Assembly (NCBI RefSeq): GCF_025655475.1
Contig: NZ_JAHTIK010000001.1
Location: 8,124,606-8,188,605 of the forward strand
Direction: 5' to 3'
Length of the DNA stretch: 64,000 nt
Source of the DNA: Kitasatospora sp. DSM 101779
GTDB taxonomy: Bacteria; Actinomycetota; Actinomycetes; Streptomycetales; Streptomycetaceae
In this document: one piece after another, positions 52,600 through 59,997 of the stretch
How positions within the stretch are numbered: position 1 is the stretch's first letter
How the letters are laid out: every line of letters begins with the position of its first letter
Made by a program: the position numbers and the translations under genes
The notes under the pieces: model-generated
The model's input: only the letters and a program-made list of their open reading frames with translations
The model's database searches: none
Told to the model about the DNA's origin: nothing

Positions 52600-53712
52600 G
52601 TGAAGGTGCTCAGTGTGGTCGGCACACGTCCGCAGCTCATCAAGCTGGCCCCGATCGCATGGGAGCTGGCCGCGCGCGGCGACGACCACCTGATCGCGCA
52701 CACCGGCCAGCACTACGACCACCTGCTGTCCCAGTCGTTCCTGGACGACCTCGGCCTCCCCGCGCCGGACGTGAACCTGGAAGTCGGCTCGGCCCCGCAC
52801 GCGGAGCAGACCTCCCGGATACTGGCCGGGCTCGCTCCGGTCCTCGCCAAGGCGTGTCCCGACTGGGTACTGACCTACGGCGACACCAACTCCACCCTCG
52901 CCGGAACCCTTGCCGCGGCCGCGACGGACCTGCCGATCGCGCATGTGGAGGCAGGGCTGCGATCCTTCGACCGGCGGATGCCCGAGGAACGCAACCGGAT
53001 CGTCGCCGATCACCTGGCCGACCTGCTGCTCGCACCGACCGCGGCGGCAATGGCCAACCTGGCCGCCGAGGGCCTGGGCGCCCGCGCGGTACTCGTCGGC
53101 GATCTGATGCTGGACACACTGAAGACGGTCAGGGACCGGTCCGCCAGGCCCCGCGGGGACGAACCGCCCCCGTTTCTCACCGAGAGCCCCGGTCCGTACC
53201 TGCTCGCCACGGTGCACCGGCAGGCCACCACCGACGATCCCGAGCGGCTGGCCGCCGTCGTGGCCGCGCTTGCCGCCTGCCCACAGCCGGTCTGGCTGCT
53301 GGTGCACCCACGGCTCGCCGCCCGGTGCGGCGCGTTCGGCATCGACCTTTCACGCGGAGCGCTGCGGGCGGTAGACCCCCTGCCCTATCGGAGCATGATT
53401 GCCGCGCTGGCCGGGGCAAGCGGACTGATCACCGACTCCGGCGGCCTCCAGAAGGAGGCACTGGCGCTCGGCGTCCCGTGCTCCACCCTGCGCGCCGAGA
53501 CGGAATGGCCGGAGACACTCCACGACGGCTGGAACGTCCTGGTGCCCGACCCCCGCGACCTGCCGGCGGCGGTGGCCCGGCCGAGGCCCGCCGGCGAGCC
53601 ACCGAGCCCGTTCGGCGACGGTGGGGCCGCAGCCCGGATCATCGCCGCGCTGACCTCACGGACCGGCGCCGCAACCGCGCCCGGCGCGCCCCCGGCCCTG
53701 GCGACGACGTGA
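52600..53712 (+). CDS. wecB: UDP-N-acetylglucosamine 2-epimerase
   Basis: Start GTG at 52600 with GGGAGAAG upstream. 370 residues of GT-B-like epimerase fold. Hallmarks are VVGTRPQLIKLAPIAWEL, HTGQHYDHLLS, YGDTNSTLAGTLAAA, HVEAGLRSFDRRMPEERNR and ITDSGGLQKEALALGVPC. It converts UDP-GlcNAc to UDP-ManNAc, or acts as the WbpI-like 2-epimerase on a 2,3-diamino uronate, given the neighbouring dehydrogenase, Gfo/Idh and aminotransferase. First of a two-gene rightward unit with the 53975 GT. Confidence 0.92.
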   Translation: MKVLSVVGTRPQLIKLAPIAWELAARGDDHLIAHTGQHYDHLLSQSFLDDLGLPAPDVNLEVGSAPHAEQTSRILAGLAPVLAKACPDWVLTYGDTNSTLAGTLAAAATDLPIAHVEAGLRSFDRRMPEERNRIVADHLADLLLAPTAAAMANLAAEGLGARAVLVGDLMLDTLKTVRDRSARPRGDEPPPFLTESPGPYLLATVHRQATTDDPERLAAVVAALAACPQPVWLLVHPRLAARCGAFGIDLSRGALRAVDPLPYRSMIAALAGASGLITDSGGLQKEALALGVPCSTLRAETEWPETLHDGWNVLVPDPRDLPAAVARPRPAGEPPSPFGDGGAAARIIAALTSRTGAATAPGAPPALATT

Positions 53713-53876
53713 TGTCCTCCCGGACGCACCCGAACGTGCGCGACGGCTCGGCCGTCTGCGCATCGTCCGGGTAGAAGCGGAACTCGCAGGCCGCCTCATG
53801 TGAGCGGCCGTCATGGCCCACGGCGGACGCCGTCAGATCGCGATCACGCGTGGGCGATCACCCGCCAAGACGCCAT

Positions 53877-53952
53877 CACCGCCTTGGCGGTGGCCTGACA
53901 TTCCCCGTCCCGCTACGCGCGGGAGTTTCGTTTCCTCCCCGGCTGAAGCCGG
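53877..53952. other. Hairpin cluster between wecB and GT4 gene
   Basis: Three small hairpins follow in 76 bases. CACCGCC/GGCGGTG is at 53877-53892. CCCGC/GCGGG comes next, close to 53905-53925. CCGGCT/AGCCGG is at 53939-53952. The last one with flanking CGTTTCCTCC is reminiscent of IS200/IS605-type right ends read on the minus strand. No tnpA or tnpB is present. It may instead be a terminator for wecB. Confidence 0.4.
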
Positions 53953-53974
53953 AAGTACCCCCGAAGGAGCCCGG

Positions 53975-55285
53975 ATGAGGATCTGGATCTTCAACCACTA
54001 CGCGGCGCCACCCGACTGCGCGGCCGGCACCCGGCACTACGATATCGGCCGGGCACTGACCACGGCCGGGCACGAGGTCACCGTCTTCGCCAGCAGCTTC
54101 AGCCACTTCAGCAGACGCGAGGAGCGGCTCGCGCCCGGCGAGAGGACCGCCATGCGGACCATCGACGGCGTCCGCTTCCTCTGGGTCCGCACACCGTCCT
54201 ACCTGAGCAACGGATACCGACGGGTGCTCAACATGCTCGCCTACACGGCCCGGGTGCTGCCGGCGCAGCGCCGCCTGGAGCGGCCGGACGTGATCGTCGG
54301 CTCATCGGTCCACCCCGCGGCCGTGCTCGCCGCCTGGCTGGCGGCCCGCCGCCGCCATGCCCGGTTTGTCGTCGAGGTGCGGGACCTGTGGCCGCAGACC
54401 CTGATCGACATGGGCGCGCTACGCCCGAACGGGCTGCCCGCCCGCCTGCTCCGGCTCGCCGAGTCCTTCTCCTACCGGCGGGCGTCCGCCGTGATCTGCT
54501 TGCTGCCCGGGGCCGCCGGCTACCTGGAGGCCCGCGGCGTCCCGCGCGACAAGATCCACTACGTGCCGAACGGGATCAGCGAACAGCCCGGGGCCGACGG
54601 CACCGGTGAGCGTGCCCTCCCCGACCTACCGGACGCGGGCAGCGGGGCCGCTGAGCTGATCGAGCGGATCAGGCGCCTTCGCAAGGACGGCTTTCTCACC
54701 GCTGGCTATCTCGGCTCGCACGGCCCGGCCAACGGGATCGGCACCGTCGTCGAGGCTGCGGCCGAACTGCGCACCAGGGGAGCGCGGGTGGCCGTCGTGC
54801 TGGTCGGCGACGGCCAGGAAAAGGCCGCGTGCCAGCAGCTCGCCGACCGCCACGGTCTGGACAACGTGCTGTTTTGGCCGCCAGTGCCGAAGCAGGCGGT
54901 ACCGGCCGTGCTGGCGGAACTGGACGTGACGCTGTTCTGCGTGCGCGACGTCGCCGTGTTCAAGTACGGCCTGAGCAGTAACAAGCTGTTCGACTATCTG
55001 GCGTCCGGCAGACCTGTGCTGTTCGCGAGCAACGCGCCGGGCGGCCCGGTCCGCGAGTCCGGCGGCGGCCTGTGCGTGCCGGCCGAGTCGCCGCCGGCCA
55101 TGGCCGACGCGCTGTCCGCGCTCGCCGCGATGGGCGAGACCGAGCGCAAACGGATGGGCGAACTCGGCCGCCGATGGGTGTACCTGAACCACGGCATGAC
55201 CGCACTGGCCGACGCGTTCCTCGCCGCCGTCTCAAAACCGTTCGAACCGTCCGAGGGCCGCCCGGTCACCGACGTACGCGCGTGA
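53975..55285 (+). CDS. Glycosyltransferase family 4 (WbuB-like)
   Basis: ATG at 53975 with GAAGGAG 7 bases upstream gives 436 residues; the longer frame upstream is not coding. Motifs match WbuB-type GT4: MRIWIFNHYAAPPDCAAGTR, HYDIGRALTTAGHEVTVFAS, DVIVGSSVHPAAVLAAWLAA, VVEVRDLWPQTLIDMGAL, GYLGSHGPANGIGTVVEAAA, VFKYGLSSNKLFDYLASGRP. The family often transfers N-acetylfucosamine or related amino sugars in O-antigen synthesis. A strong bidirectional hairpin terminates it. Confidence 0.92.
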   Translation: MRIWIFNHYAAPPDCAAGTRHYDIGRALTTAGHEVTVFASSFSHFSRREERLAPGERTAMRTIDGVRFLWVRTPSYLSNGYRRVLNMLAYTARVLPAQRRLERPDVIVGSSVHPAAVLAAWLAARRRHARFVVEVRDLWPQTLIDMGALRPNGLPARLLRLAESFSYRRASAVICLLPGAAGYLEARGVPRDKIHYVPNGISEQPGADGTGERALPDLPDAGSGAAELIERIRRLRKDGFLTAGYLGSHGPANGIGTVVEAAAELRTRGARVAVVLVGDGQEKAACQQLADRHGLDNVLFWPPVPKQAVPAVLAELDVTLFCVRDVAVFKYGLSSNKLFDYLASGRPVLFASNAPGGPVRESGGGLCVPAESPPAMADALSALAAMGETERKRMGELGRRWVYLNHGMTALADAFLAAVSKPFEPSEGRPVTDVRA

Positions 55286-55330
55286 CCTCCGGACATCGCC
55301 GGCGCCGGCTTCGGCCGGCTGGCGGAAACG

Positions 55331-55368
55331 GTGCGGACGGCGGCGGTGGTGACCGCCGCCGTCCGCAC
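55331..55368. terminator. Bidirectional terminator, 17-bp perfect stem
   Basis: GTGCGGACGGCGGCGGT (55331-55347) pairs fully with 55352-55368 around a GGTG loop. It is 45 bases after the GT4 stop and 136 bases from the stop of the converging dehydrogenase gene, so it can end both transcripts. Confidence 0.9.
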
Positions 55369-55504
55369 CCACACGCGACGCCTGTCGGTGACTGCCCACT
55401 GCCCGCGCCGGACCGGCCGAGCCCTCATCTCAACGGGCACCGGCCCGGCCCGCCGCCCGGGACCGGGCCGTGGACCGGTGGCGACCGGTCGATGTCGCCG
55501 CTGG

Positions 55505-56872
55505 TCAGGTCACGGTCGGCGCCCCCGCGAAGGCGTACTGACCGTCCCGGGCCATGGCCTCCGGCCCAGGACTGGCCGTGCCGCCCGTTCCGATGGCCAG
55601 CCGGGGTACGCCGGACCAGAGCGCCGGATCGGTCACCGATCTGCCGTCCAGCAGCGCGGCGACCCCCGGTAGGTCAGCGGGCCCGATCCGGGCGTACTCC
55701 GCATGGTCCGCCTGCACGATCGCGACATCGCACGGCTCGCCCAGGTGGTAGGGCCGCAGGCCGAGCGCGGTCAGCTCCGCGTCGTCGTACAGCGGGTCGT
55801 GGACCAGGGGGACCGCGCCGTGCTCGGCCAGCGCGCGGACGACCGGCAACACGCCGCTGAACGCCGTCTCCTTCACGCCGCCGCGGTAGGCGGCGCCGAG
55901 TACCACGGCCCGCCTGCCGCGCAGATCGCCGGCCAGTGCCACCAGCATCCGGACCGCCCGGGCCGGCATCGCGTCGTTGATCTCGCGGGCCAGTACCGGC
56001 ATCCGGGCCGCCGGATCGCCGACGGCGTACAGCCAGGGGTAGACCGGGATGCAGTGCCCGCCGACCGCGATCCCCGGCCGGTGCAGATGGCTGAAGGGCT
56101 GGCTGTTCGCCGCCTCGATGATCGGCAGCAGATCCAGCCCCGCGTCCTGCGCGAAGCAGGCGAATTCGTTGGCGAGCGCGATGTTGACGTCGCGATAGGT
56201 GGTTTCGGCCAGCTTGGCCAGCTCGGCCGCCTCTGCCGAACCGAGGTCCCAGACCCCGTTGGGACGTGGCAGGTCGGGCCGCTCGGTGAAGCGCAGCACG
56301 GAAGCGTAGAACGCGGACGCGCGCTCCCCACTGGTCCGGTCGATACCGCCCACCAGCTTCGGGTACCGGGCCAGGTCGGCGAAAACGGTACCGCTGGAGA
56401 CCCGCTCCGGGCTGTGGCAGACGCCGAAGTCGGTGCCCGGGCGCAGCCCTGATGCGGCCGCGAGCCGCGGGGTGATCCGCTGTCGCGTGGTGTGCACCGG
56501 CAGGGTGGTCTCGACGATCACCAGCGATCCACGCCGCAGACCGGCGCCGACCGCGTCCACGGCCGCGTCCAGTGCCCCGTAGTCCGGCCGCCGGTCGGCG
56601 CCGATGACCAGCGGCACCACGATGACGATCAGCTCGCTGTCGGCCACCGCGGCCGCGGTGTCCGTGGTGGCCCGCAGGGTCCCCTCGCCCGTGACCTCGG
56701 CGAGCAGCCCGGCGAGACCCGGTTCGCCGGGGAACGGCGGCACGCCGGCCGCCACGGCGGCCGCCACCCGGGGATCGATGTCGGCGCCCCTCACGTGATG
56801 TCCCGCGGCGGCGATCGTGACCGCGAGCGGCAGACCGATCTTGCCCAGCCCGACCACCGTGACCATGGCCAT
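55505..56872 (-). CDS. UDP-N-acetyl-hexosamine 6-dehydrogenase (nucleotide sugar dehydrogenase)
   Basis: ATG at 56872 overlaps the previous stop as TGATG with GGAGG 8 bases upstream; a second ATG is at 56866. 455 residues. It carries MVTVVGLGKIGLPLAVTIAA, the central TYRDVNIALANEFACFAQDA, catalytic Cys in IAVGGHCIPVYPW, and a C-terminal binding domain (VVLGAAYRGGVKETAFSGVL). The GKIGLPLA opening and GHCIPVYP pattern fit the UDP-GlcNAc/UDP-ManNAc dehydrogenase branch (WbpA/WecC-like) rather than Ugd. Last gene of a five-gene leftward operon. Confidence 0.88.
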   Translation of the reverse strand: MAMVTVVGLGKIGLPLAVTIAAAGHHVRGADIDPRVAAAVAAGVPPFPGEPGLAGLLAEVTGEGTLRATTDTAAAVADSELIVIVVPLVIGADRRPDYGALDAAVDAVGAGLRRGSLVIVETTLPVHTTRQRITPRLAAASGLRPGTDFGVCHSPERVSSGTVFADLARYPKLVGGIDRTSGERASAFYASVLRFTERPDLPRPNGVWDLGSAEAAELAKLAETTYRDVNIALANEFACFAQDAGLDLLPIIEAANSQPFSHLHRPGIAVGGHCIPVYPWLYAVGDPAARMPVLAREINDAMPARAVRMLVALAGDLRGRRAVVLGAAYRGGVKETAFSGVLPVVRALAEHGAVPLVHDPLYDDAELTALGLRPYHLGEPCDVAIVQADHAEYARIGPADLPGVAALLDGRSVTDPALWSGVPRLAIGTGGTASPGPEAMARDGQYAFAGAPTVT

Positions 56873-58044
56873 CAGAAGAACCTCCGTGAGTTCAGGGCCG
56901 GTACGTAGCCCGCGACCAGTACCGGCAGGTCCCCGTGCGATGCGGCGGACGGCTCCGCGCGCGCAAACGCGGCCCCGGGCACGGCACCGTCCTCGCCCGG
57001 CCGCGGCGGGACGACGGCAACGACCCGCTCGGGGCCGGGAGGGGCGATATCGGCCCCGCCGTGCGGCACCTCGACGCCGACCCGCGGCGCCGAGAGGATG
57101 GCGCTGGTGACGTCCATGACCTCCACGCCGGCGCGCATGGGCACGATGTGCTCGGGCCGGCCGTGCACGGCGGCTACGAAACCCTCGAGCTCGGCCCTCA
57201 GCGGCTCGTGGGCGGCCAGCTCGCAGGCAATGCCCCGGTCGTCGGCCACCGGCCCGGCGGCCCGGTCGTCGGGTGCGGAGCGGAGGTCGTGGCGGTGCAG
57301 CCGGAGTGCGAGAGCCAGCAGGTCGCCGCGCAGACAGCCGAGTTGGCCGGTCACCGTCACCAGCCGCTCCTTGACCGGCGACAGCCAGTTGACCAGGTGG
57401 TTGACGACAGTGCCGTCCTCGAGCACACCGGCGACCGCGGCCAGGTCCTCGTGGCTGCTGCCACCGGTGACCTGGTTGGTCACCGCCGACACTTTCAGGT
57501 ACGGCGACCCCGTGATCCATCGGGTCAGATCGATGTCGTGGCTGGCCAGATCGAGGATCACCCCGACATCGCGGATGCGCCGCGGGTACGGTCCCTGGCG
57601 GCTGGTGGTGACCTGGAGCACGGTGCCGATCTCGCCCCGGGCGATTCGGTCCCTCATCGCGCGGACCACCGGGTTGAACCGCTCGATGTGCCCGACGCAG
57701 CCGACCAGCCCGGCCCGCTCGAAGGCATCCGCCAGCGCCCGGCCCTCCTCGGCGCTCGCGGCGAGCGGCTTCTCGATCAGGGCGTGTACGCCTGCCTGGG
57801 CCAGCCGGGTGCCGATGTCGGCATGCGCCAGCGTGGGTGCGGCCACCACACAGATGTCCAGGCCCAGACCGAGCAGTTGGTCCAGGTCCGGGAAGACCGG
57901 CAGGCCGGCGACGGCGTGACGGGCGGCCTGCGGGGCCGGATCGCAGGCACCGATCAGACGTACGCCGGGCATCGCGGCCAGCACCCGGGCGTGGTGCCTG
58001 CCCATCGTGCCGAGCCCGACAACCCCGGCGCGGAGCGCGGTCAC
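56872..58044 (-). CDS. Gfo/Idh/MocA-family oxidoreductase (WbpB-like)
   Basis: 390 residues. NAD-binding fold MTALRAGVVGLGTMGRHHAR, DPAPQAARHAVAGLPVF. The signature EKPLAAS near residue 93 precedes a C-terminal beta domain (GVILDLASHDIDLTRWITGS). Such enzymes oxidise a sugar-nucleotide hydroxyl; next to a UDP-HexNAc dehydrogenase and an aminotransferase it matches the WbpB step, forming a 3-keto uronate. The last ~60 residues are Pro/Ala-rich and unlike the family core. Overlaps both neighbours by 1-4 bases. Confidence 0.87.
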   Translation of the reverse strand: MTALRAGVVGLGTMGRHHARVLAAMPGVRLIGACDPAPQAARHAVAGLPVFPDLDQLLGLGLDICVVAAPTLAHADIGTRLAQAGVHALIEKPLAASAEEGRALADAFERAGLVGCVGHIERFNPVVRAMRDRIARGEIGTVLQVTTSRQGPYPRRIRDVGVILDLASHDIDLTRWITGSPYLKVSAVTNQVTGGSSHEDLAAVAGVLEDGTVVNHLVNWLSPVKERLVTVTGQLGCLRGDLLALALRLHRHDLRSAPDDRAAGPVADDRGIACELAAHEPLRAELEGFVAAVHGRPEHIVPMRAGVEVMDVTSAILSAPRVGVEVPHGGADIAPPGPERVVAVVPPRPGEDGAVPGAAFARAEPSAASHGDLPVLVAGYVPALNSRRFF

Positions 58045-59291
58045 CGGTCACCGACCGGCTTCGGGGCGCTCACCGCGTCCAGCGGCACGCCCCCCGCAGC
58101 GGATGCGCGGCCCGCCGGAACGGCAGCGGACGGCACCGAGACGGCACCGGGCGGCGCCGCCGCGGCCCGGCCCACCGCGGCGATCACCGCGTCGGCGATC
58201 TCCGCCACGTCGGCCTCGGTCAGACGGTGGTGCACCGGGACCGAGAGCATCGCCTCCGCGACCGCCTCGGTGACCGGCAGCTCGGCAGGCCCGCCGTCCG
58301 CGATCGCCCCCCCGCCCGCGCCGCACCGCGCGAAGAGCGGCTGCCGGTGCACCGGCGGGAAATAGACCCTGGCCTCGATGCCCCGGCCGAGCAGGTCCGC
58401 GAGCACCCGGTCGCGGACCTTGGGCAGCAGACAGGTGTACAGCATCCAGGTGCCGCGGGCCTCGGGCGCCTGGTACGGCGTGGTCAGGCCGGGCACCCCG
58501 GCCAGCCGCCGGGTCAGCGATTCGGCGATCGCGCGCTTGCGCTCCAGGATGCCGTCCAACCTACGGAGTTGCACCCGGCCGATCGCGGCCTGCATCTCGG
58601 TCAGCCGCCAGTTGTGGCCCAGGCTCTCGTGCCGGTACAGCCCGGTCTGACCGTGGTTGCGGAGCAGTTTCAGCCGCTCGGCGACGTCCGGGTCGTCGGT
58701 CAGTACGATGCCGCCTTCACCGGTGGTGATGTTCTTGGTCGGCGTGAAGCTGAACATCGCCGACCGGCCGAACGTGCCGACCGGCCTGCACCGGTACTCG
58801 GCACCGGCCGCCTGCGCGGCATCCTCCAACAGTGACACCCCGGCTTCGGCACACAGCCCCGCCAGTGCGTCCAGGTCGCCGGGCTGCCCGGCATAGTGCA
58901 CGGTCAGCACCGCGCGGGTGGCCGGTGTGAGTCGGGAGGCGACCACAGCCGGATCGAGGTTGAAGGTCTGCGGGTCGATGTCGGCGAACACCGGCCTGGC
59001 ACCGACGTGGCACACCGCGGTGGCGGTGGAGACGAAGGTCATCGACGGAACGATCACCTCATCGCCAGGGCCGATGCCCTCGGCGAGCAGCATCGCGTTC
59101 AGCGCGGCCGTGCCGGTGCAGAACGTCACGCCGAACCGCGCCCGATGGCGGTCGGCGAACTCCTGACCGAAGGCTTCGTTCTCCGGGCCGTTGGTGAGTA
59201 CACCGCTGCGCAGCACGCGGCGTACCGCGTCCAGTTCCTCCTCACCGAGGTCGGGGCTGGCGAGCCGGATCCGGGCGTTGTTGTCAGGCAC
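58041..59291 (-). CDS. DegT/DnrJ/EryC1/StrS aminotransferase (WbpE-like)
   Basis: 416 residues, start GTG at 59291 with AAAGGA upstream. PLP-fold motifs are VTFCTGTAALNAMLLAEGIG, DEVIVPSMTFVSTATAVCHV, LEDAAQAAGAEY and SFTPTKNITTGEGG with the Schiff-base Lys. NHGQTGLYRHESLGHNWRLT closes the active site. It transfers an amine from glutamate to a keto-sugar nucleotide. Given the Gfo/Idh gene overlap (4 bases), the 3-keto uronate is the likeliest acceptor; the 4-keto product of the CapD-like dehydratase is the alternative. The C-terminal ~50 residues are Ala/Pro-rich. Confidence 0.9.
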   Translation of the reverse strand: MPDNNARIRLASPDLGEEELDAVRRVLRSGVLTNGPENEAFGQEFADRHRARFGVTFCTGTAALNAMLLAEGIGPGDEVIVPSMTFVSTATAVCHVGARPVFADIDPQTFNLDPAVVASRLTPATRAVLTVHYAGQPGDLDALAGLCAEAGVSLLEDAAQAAGAEYRCRPVGTFGRSAMFSFTPTKNITTGEGGIVLTDDPDVAERLKLLRNHGQTGLYRHESLGHNWRLTEMQAAIGRVQLRRLDGILERKRAIAESLTRRLAGVPGLTTPYQAPEARGTWMLYTCLLPKVRDRVLADLLGRGIEARVYFPPVHRQPLFARCGAGGGAIADGGPAELPVTEAVAEAMLSVPVHHRLTEADVAEIADAVIAAVGRAAAAPPGAVSVPSAAVPAGRASAAGGVPLDAVSAPKPVGDR

Positions 59292-59997
59292 CTAGGGTCC
59301 TTTCTGGTGTGCGAGCGATCGGATCGCCGTCGTGGCTGGCGGTGGCGCCGCCCCGCGCCAGGACCGTCCAGACGGTGCGCAGGAGGATCGTCAGGTCGAG
59401 CAGCAGGCTCTGCCGGCACAGGTACTGCAGATCCCACTCGATCCGTTCCGGCCAGCTCAGTTGCTGCCGTCCGCGTACCTGTGCCAGGCCGGTCAGGCCG
59501 GGTGTCGCCCGCAGCCGCAGCCTCTGCCGGTCGGTGTACCGGCCAACCTGGTAGAGAAGCGTGGGCCGGGGGCCGACCAGGCTCATCTCACCGCGCAGCA
59601 CGTTGATCAGCTGTGGCAGTTCGTCGATCGACAGCCGACGCAGCAACCGGCCGACCGCGGTCACCCGTGCGGTTCGGGTACTTTCCGGCGTGGCCGCGCC
59701 GCCCGGCGGATCCCCCATCGTCCGCAGCTTGAGCAGGACGAACAGCTGTCCGTCGCGGCCGACCCGGCGCTGCCGGAACAGCACCGGCCTGCCGTGCGCG
59801 AGTAAGTGCGTCAGCGCGGCCGCCGCGCAGATCACCGCGGCCGGCCCGATCAGCAGGCAGGTCACGACGAGGTCGAACTGTCGCTTGCCCTGGTAGGACG
59901 GCCGGCTGCTGGCAGCGGTGGCGAACGCCGGCCCTGCGGTGGCGGCCCGGACGGGCGTGTCCGCGCCACGTCGGCGCCGCGTCCCCCGCGCGGTCAC
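59284..59997 (-). CDS. Small monotopic phosphosugar transferase (PglC/WcaJ C-terminal type)
   Basis: 237 residues with only the sugar-transferase core. One re-entrant membrane helix (FDLVVTCLLIGPAAVICAAA), then VLFRQRRVGRDGQLFVLLKL, LRRLSIDELPQLINVLRGEM, SLVGPRPTLLYQVGRYTDRQ, RATPGLTGLAQVRGRQQLSW. Lacks the four N-terminal TM helices of the locus 1 transferase. Transfers a phospho-amino sugar to undecaprenyl phosphate and so defines a second polymer. GTGA overlap with the CapD-like gene; 8-base overlap with the aminotransferase. Confidence 0.92.
   Translation of the reverse strand: MTARGTRRRRGADTPVRAATAGPAFATAASSRPSYQGKRQFDLVVTCLLIGPAAVICAAAALTHLLAHGRPVLFRQRRVGRDGQLFVLLKLRTMGDPPGGAATPESTRTARVTAVGRLLRRLSIDELPQLINVLRGEMSLVGPRPTLLYQVGRYTDRQRLRLRATPGLTGLAQVRGRQQLSWPERIEWDLQYLCRQSLLLDLTILLRTVWTVLARGGATASHDGDPIARTPERTLGA

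Noticed and set aside
55505-58051. Single 848-residue minus-strand frame
   Set aside because: Only the part up to 56872 is the dehydrogenase; the rest overlaps the Gfo/Idh gene in another frame and is a shadow extension.
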